Below, in pieces: positions 24,188 to 31,021 of a stretch of DNA of 37,934 nucleotides. The DNA is from DATKKM01 sp036741795. GTDB taxonomy: Bacteria; Chloroflexota; Dehalococcoidia; SM23-28-2; RBG-16-64-32. Where the stretch lies: the NCBI GenBank assembly GCA_036741795.1, contig DAINRO010000017.1, forward strand, positions 1 to 37,934, read 5' to 3'. The notes under the pieces are model-generated. The model was not told the DNA's origin, ran no database searches, and saw only the letters and a program-made list of their open reading frames with translations. Every line of letters begins with the position of its first letter. Within the stretch, counting starts at the first letter, position 1. The position numbers and the translations under genes are program-made.

Positions 24188-24256
24188 CGACCCATCTACC
24201 ATTCTGCTTGTCGAACCGCCCCTCATTTCGACAAAGCAGAGATCGGAGAGCCCAAC

Positions 24257-24568
24257 GTGCCCAAGAGTCGCGTCCGTGTGATGAATGAAATGAGCGCCGA
24301 GGAGGCCGCGGAACTGATCAGCCACATTGCGCTGGGGATCGCCACGGGCGAGATCTGGATCGAGGGCGACGACTCCGATGAGTCACTGCATCCCGGACGA
24401 TCCATCGCCGTTGACATCAAGGGCGGTGAGGGAAGAGAGCAAGGCAAACTGAACATCGATATTAAGTGGAAGACAAACCTGCGTATCATGGGTCAAAGCG
24501 TGAACGGCGACGGTGTGAACGACAGTCGTAAGGAGGAAAAGAATGGACAACGGCGAAAAAGACGGTGA
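24257..24568 (+). CDS. Amphi-Trp domain protein (copy 1)
   Basis: This 103-residue protein consists of one amphi-Trp domain. A helix (SAEEAAELISHIALGIATG, residues 13-31) leads into amphipathic strands. The domain ends with GKLNIDIKW, whose terminal Trp (residue 71) names the family. A basic tail rich in Lys/Arg follows. The GTG at 24257 is preceded by GGAGAG with suitable spacing; the in-frame upstream extension lacks one. Amphi-Trp proteins are the 'A' of the uncharacterised GAK system. It overlaps the next gene by 26 bases and a second amphi-Trp protein follows. Confidence 0.8.
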   Translation: MPKSRVRVMNEMSAEEAAELISHIALGIATGEIWIEGDDSDESLHPGRSIAVDIKGGEGREQGKLNIDIKWKTNLRIMGQSVNGDGVNDSRKEEKNGQRRKRR

Positions 24569-24959
24569 CAGGAACTTCGAGTACACGGCGTACACGGAGC
24601 CCGATGCCGTAGGGAAGTACCTGGAGGACCTCGCCCGTTACATCAGGGAAGGTCACGTACACCTTGCCGTGGGTAACGAGGGGATCCAGCTGGACCTCGG
24701 TACCAATGTGAAGTTGGAGTTGGAAGCGCGAGTGAAGGCGGACAAGGGTAAAGGGAACCTGCAACTTGGCATTTCCTGGCGACAGGCACAACAAAACGGG
24801 GATGCCCTCCGGATAGAAGCCACCGGTCCCGAACCGGCAGAAGACAAAGATGCTGTCCAGGAAGAGGCAACGCTGGACATTGGAAGGCCGAGCCGCCCCA
24901 AGACGTCCAAGCGCGCCGATCCGGTCAGGGCGAAGAAGAAGGCCGCGGCCAAGCGGTAG
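24543..24959 (+). CDS. Amphi-Trp domain protein (copy 2)
   Basis: This 138-residue protein has an amphi-Trp domain at about residues 20-79. VGKYLEDLARYIREGHVHLA is followed by strands with LDLGTNVKLELEARVK and GNLQLGISW, ending at Trp79. A charged Lys/Glu tail (residues 95-138) ends KKAAAKR. An AGGAGG at 24531-24536 inside the previous gene, 6 bases before the ATG, gives strong independent translation. It is clearly related to the first copy but diverged. Role unknown; association with ATP-grasp and HprK-type kinase genes defines the GAK context. Confidence 0.82.
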   Translation: MDNGEKDGDRNFEYTAYTEPDAVGKYLEDLARYIREGHVHLAVGNEGIQLDLGTNVKLELEARVKADKGKGNLQLGISWRQAQQNGDALRIEATGPEPAEDKDAVQEEATLDIGRPSRPKTSKRADPVRAKKKAAAKR

Positions 24960-24977
24960 TCGCGAACTGAGAACGGA

Positions 24978-26624
24978 ATGCGAGGCGATGATACGGTCAA
25001 ACAGGTCGCCCATCTGCGAGAGGACATTTCGCGGATGGGCGGGTTGGTTTCTGCCCAGGTAACCCACGCGCTCAAGGCGTTCGAGTCGCTGGACTATGTC
25101 CTTGCAGAGTCGGTAATCGAGAAGGACGACCTGGTTGACAACCTGAACCTGCGCGTCGAAGCAGAGTCGTTCGAGCTAGCAGCGATGCAGGGGCTTTCCG
25201 AGGCAGACACGAGAGCAGCGCGGTCGGCACTTAAAGTTGCAACGAACCTCGAGCACGCAGGTGACTCCGCGACGCACATCGCGAAGCACATGCGAATCAT
25301 CCGCCGCGAGGGGCTGACCTGGGTCCCATACGACTTTGGGCTACTGGCGAAGGTCACGCCCCGGGCGTTGAACGAAGCGGTAAAGGCGTATCTCACGGAA
25401 GACCTCGCGACCGCCAAACGGGCGTGTCAGCGGGAGCCACAACTGGACGAGCTGTACGTCGAGAGACTGATGGACTTGCGAACGCGGATGGCCGAAGAGC
25501 CATCGAACATCCCGTACTGGCTTCATGTCGAGGCGGTCCTTAAGCACCTCGAAAAGATAGGGGACTACGTGCTCAATATCGGCGAGCAGGTGATCTTCCT
25601 CGTTACCGGCCGCCGTCTGAAGTTCTCCCAGTTCCAAGCGCTGGATAGCCTGCTCGGAGAGACCAGCGCCGAGAGTGGCTTCCGCCCATTCATGGACGGG
25701 ATCAGCGGTGCGGTTGTCGCTAAGGTAGGAAACGGTGTGCCGCTCATTTACAAGGAGGGCTCGAAGCAGAAGATCGCCCAGGAGATCATCAAGAGCGAGG
25801 AATGGCGGAAGATCGACGCGAGCCTGACCCCGAAGGTGCTGACCACAACATCTCAGGCGGATCGCCAGGCCTTGTTGCGTGAATGGGTTGACGGGATTCA
25901 GCTATCTCGCCTCTATTCCGAAGAACCGGATTCCGTGATGCAAGCCGAGGTGACGGATATGCTCTGCCGGACCTTGCGCAATCTTTGGCAGCGCAGTTTC
26001 AGCGCGGAGCCGGCCGAGGTGGACTACATCTCGCAGATCGAGAAGCGCCTGCCCGACGTCTATGCGTTCCACCCTGCGCTCCGCAAGCTGGCCAGTTCAC
26101 GGATCAGGTATCGGGGCGGGATTTGTTCGCCGCTCCGCCAGCAGCTCGATGCCATCGCGGCGATCGAGGCAGAACTGAGGCCACCGTTCTCCGTCTGGCT
26201 GCACGGAGACTTTAACGCAAATAACATCGTCTACAGTCAGCGAGACCGGCGGCTGCGGTTCATTGACGTTCACCGCTCCCGATACGGTGACTACCTGCAG
26301 GACGTGACTGTATTCCTTGTCGGCCTGGAGCGCGACCCTGATGTGGCGCCGACGGCAAGGCGCCAGCTGCGGGCGGTCAAAGAGGCGGTTCTCTCACACG
26401 CACGCTCCATTGCCAGGGAGCACAGCGACCACCGGTTCGAGGCACGGCTGCAGCTGGGACTGGCAAGGTCGTATCTCACTTCGGCGAGGATCATCCTCCA
26501 GCCAAACCACGCCGAGTGGTTGTTCAGGCAAGGCAGGGTGGCACTCCAGAAGGTCATCAATCTGTCCGGCCCCGCTGCAGTTGAAATCGCACCACCTGTA
26601 TCCGTTAACGGGCATCGTTCGTGA
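24978..26624 (+). CDS. PhoU domain - APH-type phosphotransferase fusion protein
   Basis: This 548-residue protein joins two modules. Residues 1-215 form a PhoU-like bundle with two repeats, each with a metal-binding E..GD motif (NLEHAGDSATH near 90-100, LEKIGDYVLNIGEQ near 191-204). Residues 240-545 form an aminoglycoside-phosphotransferase/kinase-like domain. A beta3-type Lys is in LIYKEG (259). The catalytic loop HGDFNANN at 409-416 has the Asp and Asn, and FID (428-430) supplies the metal-binding Asp, so the kinase looks active. PhoU proteins monitor phosphate transport and restrain PhoR/PhoB signalling. A PhoU fused to a small-molecule kinase is not an arrangement I recognise. It follows the amphi-Trp pair and overlaps the ATP-grasp gene by four bases. 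The substrate is unknown. Confidence 0.8.
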   Translation: MRGDDTVKQVAHLREDISRMGGLVSAQVTHALKAFESLDYVLAESVIEKDDLVDNLNLRVEAESFELAAMQGLSEADTRAARSALKVATNLEHAGDSATHIAKHMRIIRREGLTWVPYDFGLLAKVTPRALNEAVKAYLTEDLATAKRACQREPQLDELYVERLMDLRTRMAEEPSNIPYWLHVEAVLKHLEKIGDYVLNIGEQVIFLVTGRRLKFSQFQALDSLLGETSAESGFRPFMDGISGAVVAKVGNGVPLIYKEGSKQKIAQEIIKSEEWRKIDASLTPKVLTTTSQADRQALLREWVDGIQLSRLYSEEPDSVMQAEVTDMLCRTLRNLWQRSFSAEPAEVDYISQIEKRLPDVYAFHPALRKLASSRIRYRGGICSPLRQQLDAIAAIEAELRPPFSVWLHGDFNANNIVYSQRDRRLRFIDVHRSRYGDYLQDVTVFLVGLERDPDVAPTARRQLRAVKEAVLSHARSIAREHSDHRFEARLQLGLARSYLTSARIILQPNHAEWLFRQGRVALQKVINLSGPAAVEIAPPVSVNGHRS

Positions 26625-27496
26625 AACGGGTGATGGTCGCCGGTACTCCCGGCGCGTGGTCCAGCGAGACCCTTGCGGGAGCACTGCGGGACCTTGGCAC
26701 CGACTCATTCGTTGCGAACACCTCTGAGCTGGTCCATGACCTTGAATCGGGGGAGGTGACGCGGGGAGGGGCCCCGCTCGGACAGCTCGATGCCGTTGTT
26801 GTCAAGAAGCTCGGTGACGCGTACGACCATTCGACTGAGAACAGACTCCTGGTACTCGAAGAGATCGAGCGTGGAGGAGTGACCGTGTTCTCGAGTCCGC
26901 GCTGTATGCGCGATGCGGTGAACCGCTACCGCATGTCCTTCCTGCTTCGTGCTGCTGGTCTGCCCATGCCCCGCACGAGGGTTACGGAATCAACCGAGGC
27001 TGCCCTGTCGGTGGTTGATGAATGGGGCGATGTCGTCCTGAAGCCGGTCTTTACGTCGAAGGGGAGGGGCATGGTCCGGTTGAGATCAAGGTCTGATGCT
27101 GAACCTGAACTGGCCGCATGGCAGATGGCGAGCCGCGGGCCGATGTACCTCCAGGAGTTTGTCCCGAACGCCGGGCGCGATCTAGCAGTTGCCGTGCTCG
27201 GCGACGAAGTCGTCGGCTCTTACTATCGGGTGGCTGAGGCTGGCGAATGGATGACCACGACTTCAGCCGGCGGTCACTATGAGCCGGCCGAGATCACTCA
27301 TGACGTGCAGACGCTGGCTCTCGAGGCGGCTCGCGTCTTCGGTCTCGCCTTCACTTCCGTCGATATGGTGGAGTCGGACGGAGGGTGGCTCGTCTACGAG
27401 GTGAGCGCCTTCGGGGGATTCACAGGGCTGCGAGACGCCTGCGGCGTGCACGGGGCGGCTCTGTATGCCCGGTACGTCATGGAGATGCTCTCGTGA
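26621..27496 (+). CDS. ATP-grasp ligase, GAK-system type
   Basis: This 291-residue protein has the RimK-like ATP-grasp layout. A pre-ATP-grasp region (MKRVMVAGTPGAW to about 100) is followed by the ATP-binding lobe DVVLKPVFTSKGRGM (Lys plus Gly-rich loop) and MYLQEFVPNAGRDLAVAVLG. The terminal motif is FTSVDMVESDGGWLVYEVSAF, where the usual ExN metal pair reads E-V-S. ATP-grasp enzymes join a carboxylate to an amine or thiol through an acyl phosphate. The GTG start overlaps the TGA of the PhoU-kinase gene and the end overlaps the HprK-like gene, so the set is translationally coupled. Substrate unknown. Confidence 0.85.
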   Translation: MKRVMVAGTPGAWSSETLAGALRDLGTDSFVANTSELVHDLESGEVTRGGAPLGQLDAVVVKKLGDAYDHSTENRLLVLEEIERGGVTVFSSPRCMRDAVNRYRMSFLLRAAGLPMPRTRVTESTEAALSVVDEWGDVVLKPVFTSKGRGMVRLRSRSDAEPELAAWQMASRGPMYLQEFVPNAGRDLAVAVLGDEVVGSYYRVAEAGEWMTTTSAGGHYEPAEITHDVQTLALEAARVFGLAFTSVDMVESDGGWLVYEVSAFGGFTGLRDACGVHGAALYARYVMEMLS

Positions 27497-28548
27497 GGGA
27501 AGTGCAGTACCTGGACGGCCTCAGGACGCCGTATTCAGTTCCAATGCAGATTGGTCGGTTCGAGGTGGTGGTGAACGTAAACCACCGCCAATTGGAAACG
27601 ATTGTGAAGCGTTACTTCGCGCCGTTTCTTGTCGATGAATTGCGGGGCGGCGATGCCCTGGAGATCGTTGGGATCCAGGGAGATCCCCTGTTCGATACCG
27701 CCCGCATGCCAAGTGTGGGCCGTGTCGCTAAAGTGCCCAAGATCTGCTTCTACGACCGCGACGAGGTCCGGGTTATAAGGAAGAACCGGACCGGGGTGCT
27801 CCACTACATCTACGGTGACCGATTCGTAGCCGTCGGCGACCTCGTGAGATACCCGCAACAACTTCTAAACCTGGTTTCGACGGCTTATGGTCATAGGCTC
27901 CGCAAGGAAGGACATGTAGCGATTCACGCCTCTTGCGTGTGTGGTGAGGAAGGCGCTCTGGTTTTTGCGGGGCAATCGGGTTCCGGGAAGAGCAGCGTGT
28001 CGCTCGCGCTCATGGAGTTTGGATTCGACTACGTGACGAACGACCGTACGTTTCTGAGACGACAGGACGGGCGGGGTGTGCTCGTTGCGGGCGTCCCGAA
28101 ATGGCCGCGGGTCAACCCCGGGACGCTCCTGGCAAACGAGCGCCTTCGTAAACTGCTGTCGCGCGCTAAGGACGAGCAGTACAGCCGCATGGACCCACGG
28201 GAGCTCTGGTGGGTGGAGGACAAGCACGACGTGCCGGTAGAGAGCGTATATGGGAAGGGGAGGCTCGCGCTGCACTCAAGACTGCGGACTCTGTATGTGC
28301 TCAACTGGCGACAAAACAGGCGACCTTTGCGCCTGCGGGAGATCTCCCAGGACCGCGCGTCGGAGCTACTTTCGCCGTTCTACAAAACAGACGTGTATGA
28401 CGCGCCACCTGTTGAGCCGGGTGTGCAAGCCAATCTCGGTGAGATTGTGCGAGGCTCCCAGATCATCGAAGTGACGGGGGGCGTCGATATCCCCAGATTG
28501 CTGAACCTGGTCGTCGGAGCGCCATCGACAGCGCGCGCGACGGCGTAA
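27493..28548 (+). CDS. HprK-related kinase (GAK-type)
   Basis: This 351-residue protein resembles the C-terminal kinase domain of HPr kinase/phosphorylase. AIHASCV at 143-149 corresponds to the HprK L-H-A-S segment. The P-loop is GQSGSGKSS at 160-168, then TNDRTFL at about 182-188. The N-terminal region of about 130 residues is not typical of HprK. In GAK systems the 'K' component is an HprK-related kinase beside an ATP-grasp enzyme, as here. No ptsH (HPr) gene is visible, so HPr is unlikely to be its substrate. The GTG at 27493 overlaps the upstream TGA. The amino-acid or small-molecule target is unknown. Confidence 0.83.
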   Translation: MREVQYLDGLRTPYSVPMQIGRFEVVVNVNHRQLETIVKRYFAPFLVDELRGGDALEIVGIQGDPLFDTARMPSVGRVAKVPKICFYDRDEVRVIRKNRTGVLHYIYGDRFVAVGDLVRYPQQLLNLVSTAYGHRLRKEGHVAIHASCVCGEEGALVFAGQSGSGKSSVSLALMEFGFDYVTNDRTFLRRQDGRGVLVAGVPKWPRVNPGTLLANERLRKLLSRAKDEQYSRMDPRELWWVEDKHDVPVESVYGKGRLALHSRLRTLYVLNWRQNRRPLRLREISQDRASELLSPFYKTDVYDAPPVEPGVQANLGEIVRGSQIIEVTGGVDIPRLLNLVVGAPSTARATA

Positions 28549-28666
28549 TACTGCCGATACGGAACTGGGGGAGAGTGTTGATGCGGGTGAGATATCCCCA
28601 AGAAGATGATTAACCAGGGTATTCACTGGTGCGTTAAAAATGAGTAGAATGCGGCTAGAGGATAAA

Positions 28667-29509
28667 GTGTCTATACAGATTGACCTTCACGTCCACAGCA
28701 AAGTGTCGAAGGCCATACCCTTTGACCTGAGCTCCTTCGAGCGCACCGCCGGGCGAGCGATGAAGGTTGGGCTCGACGGCTTCGCGGTTACCGAGCACAT
28801 TCACTCATTCGACTACTGGCGCGCGATGGGCGTGCTTGCTGCCCGATTCGAGCACGACAACGGCGTCCTCAGGGTGGGGAAGCGTGGATTCCCTGTTCTC
28901 ACCGGGATGGAGCTTAGCGTTGCGATCGGCGAGGAGCGCGGCGACACGATCGTCATCGGTCCTATCGAGAAACTCTGGGCACTCGACCACTCGTTCAGCC
29001 CGACTTTGAACGAGGGATATCACCCGTCGCTTGAAGAAGCGATATCGCAGATTCGGAAGCTCGGCCTGATAGTCATCGGAGCGCATGCGTTCCGGCCCGG
29101 GAAGATGCTGTCACAAGTCGGCGAGAATGCTCTGGCACAGCTCGATGCCCTGGAGGTAAACGGCAAGGATATGGCCGACTGGCGGGCGGACGAGACGATC
29201 GTCCCCCTGGCCAAGAAGCTCGGGTTGGCGGTCGTCGGCAGCAGTGACGCCCACCTTTGGCCCCAGGTAGGCGTCCAGCGCACGGTCGTACCTGGAACCG
29301 ACGTGTCATTCGGTGCCCTGAAGGAAGCAATCTCCGCACGCGAGACCGCGTTTGCGTCGCATCCGAATTGCCGGACACTTGTGCGGGTGAGTAAGGCGCA
29401 CAAGACTATCATCAAAGCGCGAATCGGCCGGACGTCTGGCCAAACGCAGACCGTTCCACGGACGCCGCGGCGCGTCATTCGGCGAAGTCGCCGGCTCGCT
29501 CCGGCCTAG
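28667..29509 (+). CDS. PHP-domain phosphoesterase
   Basis: This 280-residue protein has the PHP metal motifs: DLHVHSK near the N-terminus, TEHIHSF, TGMELSVAIGEERGDTIVIG, IGAHAFRP and SSDAHLWPQVG. These are the His/Asp/Glu set of the phosphatase/phosphodiesterase superfamily. The tail after about 230 is very basic (TPRRVIRRSRRLAP). The GTG at 28667 follows AGAGG (28657-28661) with a 5-base gap and places HVHS at the usual distance; an ATG at 28640 lacks a good ribosome-binding site. It follows the GAK-type kinases by 118 bases, so a linked role, such as removing a phosphate installed by the upstream kinases, is an inference. Confidence 0.82.
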   Translation: MSIQIDLHVHSKVSKAIPFDLSSFERTAGRAMKVGLDGFAVTEHIHSFDYWRAMGVLAARFEHDNGVLRVGKRGFPVLTGMELSVAIGEERGDTIVIGPIEKLWALDHSFSPTLNEGYHPSLEEAISQIRKLGLIVIGAHAFRPGKMLSQVGENALAQLDALEVNGKDMADWRADETIVPLAKKLGLAVVGSSDAHLWPQVGVQRTVVPGTDVSFGALKEAISARETAFASHPNCRTLVRVSKAHKTIIKARIGRTSGQTQTVPRTPRRVIRRSRRLAPA

Positions 29510-29546
29510 CTCTGCACTAACGCTGATTTACCCCGCGGTCCCACCC

Positions 29547-29574
29547 GTTAACGGAACGGTTACACCGGTTAACG
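29547..29574 (+). promoter_or_regulatory. Candidate operator with GTTAAC repeats upstream of the response regulator
   Basis: GTTAAC (29547), GTTACA (29559) and GTTAAC (29568) form an array; the two GTTAAC palindromes are 21 bp apart, two helical turns. The first lies in a 10-bp perfect palindrome CCGTTAACGG. The site is about 48 bases before the response-regulator GTG and could be an autoregulatory site. The half-site resembles TTACAW in front of the GAK-type operon. Confidence 0.45.
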
Positions 29575-29621
29575 TTGCCTTAGCCTCTATCTGCGGTCGT
29601 TGAGATACGTTTCCCATTGGC

Positions 29622-30299
29622 GTGACACGCATTCTCATCGTCGACGACGAACCTACCCTGTTGGCAACCCTGCGGTTCAATCTCCAGAAGGAAGGCTACC
29701 AAGTACTTTCCGCGGAGGATGGTGAGCAAGCCATTGCGATCGCTCGAGACACCAAGCCTGACCTCGTAATCCTGGATCTGATGCTCGGCGAATTAAGCGG
29801 GTTCGAAGTGTGCCGGGTTCTCCGCTCTGAAACGGCTGTGCCCATCATCATCCTTTCCGCCCGTGGCGACGAGACCGACCGTGTCGTGGGGTTGGAAATC
29901 GGCGCCGACGACTACGTGACCAAGCCCTTTAGCATGAAGGAACTCGTCGCGAGGGTACGCGCCCGGCTGCGGCGCAAGGAATCGAGGGCGGCTGAGGACG
30001 AGACTCTGACGACGGCAAGCCTGGCAGTCGATATAGCCCGGCGCGCGGTGACCAAGAATGACAAGCCGATCTTCCTCAAACCAAAGGAGTACGATCTCCT
30101 CGTCTACCTGATGCGCAATCGCGGCAAGGTACTCTCCAGAGCTCAGATCATGCAGGCCGTATGGCACTACGACGGCTTCGATGAGACACGGACTGTGGAT
30201 GTCCACATCGGCCGGTTGCGAAGCAAGATCGAGGAGACCCCAGACCAACCGTTGTTAATCCTGACCATGCGGGGATGGGGTTACTGTTTCGCCGATTGA
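29622..30299 (+). CDS. OmpR/PhoB-family response regulator (orphan)
   Basis: This 225-residue protein has a receiver domain, with acidic pair Asp8/Asp9, phospho-acceptor Asp52 and Lys101 (YVTKPF). A winged-helix trans-activation domain of OmpR/PhoB type follows (FLKPKEYDLLVYLMRNRGKV to VHIGRLRSKIEE and TMRGWGYCF). It would bind tandem direct repeats. No histidine kinase gene is adjacent in the window. The GTG gives the standard N-terminus MTRILIVDDE. The array upstream and the Pho-box-like repeats at 24150 suggest it may control the GAK-type operon. A PhoB/PhoP role is inferred because a PhoU domain is encoded nearby. Confidence 0.88.
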   Translation: MTRILIVDDEPTLLATLRFNLQKEGYQVLSAEDGEQAIAIARDTKPDLVILDLMLGELSGFEVCRVLRSETAVPIIILSARGDETDRVVGLEIGADDYVTKPFSMKELVARVRARLRRKESRAAEDETLTTASLAVDIARRAVTKNDKPIFLKPKEYDLLVYLMRNRGKVLSRAQIMQAVWHYDGFDETRTVDVHIGRLRSKIEETPDQPLLILTMRGWGYCFAD

Positions 30300-30349
30300 C
30301 AGACACCACAATGCAGAAATGGGTGCATGTCGGACCGGATGCGGCGTGT

Positions 30350-30438
30350 CTGCCAGCTATGGCGCAAATGCAGACGGAGCGGGCCGGGGGTGAGGCTCGC
30401 TCCGTCCTGGCAGCGGGACGGAATTTCTTAATCCGTCC
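30350..30438. other. Strong multi-hairpin element in a convergent intergenic gap
   Basis: GACGGAGCG (30373-30381) pairs perfectly with CGCTCCGTC (30398-30406). The inner four pairs, including one G-U, extend the stem to 13 bp around an 8-base loop. An outer CTGCCAG/CTGGCAG stem (30350-30356 with 30407-30413) encloses it across an asymmetric internal loop. A second hairpin, GGACGGA (30416-30422) with TCCGTCC (30432-30438), follows at once. The genes on both sides converge, so a bidirectional terminator is likely, although no clear U-run follows; a structured RNA is the alternative. Confidence 0.5.
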
Positions 30439-30448
30439 GGAGGGGCAA

Positions 30449-30856
30449 CTACGCGGGGCTCAAAATATCTGGTCCAAACTGCGCCGAGAACTTCTGGCCA
30501 TTCTTCGTGAACGGTTCGGCGATGCTGTCGATTACGGCCGAGGCGGCGCGGACAGCGGCGCCGCCGGGGCTCTCCTGCTTGCCGTTGGGGTTGGGGCTGG
30601 GCGTCTCTTCCTTGGCGGCGGCGACCTCCTTCACGGTCCGCTGCTCTGCATCTGCTGACAGTGACACCACGGGGCGGTGGCGCACTTCCATCTGCAACTC
30701 ATCTCCCAGGAATACCCGGATTCGCTCCTGCTCAAATCCAGACTCGATCAAACTCTCCACTAGACGCGTTGCTTCCGTTTCGTCCTGAAGGACATTGATC
30801 TCGCCGCGAATGGCGTTATCGAGATCCGAGACCAGTACGATTACATTGTTGCCCAT
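30449..30856 (-). CDS. Hypothetical protein
   Basis: This 135-residue protein has no signal peptide. The start is firm: AGGAGGCGGGC lies just upstream of the ATG. The first 50 residues form an alpha/beta element (MGNNVIVLVSDLDNAI, then TEATRLVESLIESGFEQERIRVFLGDEL) reminiscent of the small stress-protein modules that alternate a helix with D-I-x-V strands. The rest is a low-complexity Glu/Pro/Asn linker and a helix (AAVRAASAVIDSIAEPF). It is the divergent neighbour of addB. Function unknown. Confidence 0.7.
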   Translation of the reverse strand: MGNNVIVLVSDLDNAIRGEINVLQDETEATRLVESLIESGFEQERIRVFLGDELQMEVRHRPVVSLSADAEQRTVKEVAAAKEETPSPNPNGKQESPGGAAVRAASAVIDSIAEPFTKNGQKFSAQFGPDILSPA

Positions 30857-30980
30857 TGCCCGCCTCCTGCTGATGGCGTAATTTCGCTGTCGAGGCCAGT
30901 GTCGCAGGCCACTCTCGCCAAAATCTCTCCGTTAATTCCCCGTCAAGCCGAGACTACTGCGCGCAACGACGGGAATCGCG

Positions 30981-31009
30981 TTGACAGTCTGGCTGAGGCT
31001 CCATATCCT
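30981..31009 (+). promoter_or_regulatory. Predicted addB promoter giving a near-leaderless mRNA
   Basis: A consensus TTGACA (30981-30986) and TATCCT (31004-31009) are separated by 17 bases. Transcription would begin about 31016, only some 6 bases before the addB ATG at 31022. The promoter lies inside the longer in-frame extension, which argues for the 31022 start. Confidence 0.6.
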
Positions 31010-31021
31010 TGCGCCATCCGG

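Noticed and set aside
30899..31021. In-frame N-terminal extension of addB
   Set aside because: It contains the TTGACA/TATCCT promoter and lacks a ribosome-binding site; residues are unlike AddB.
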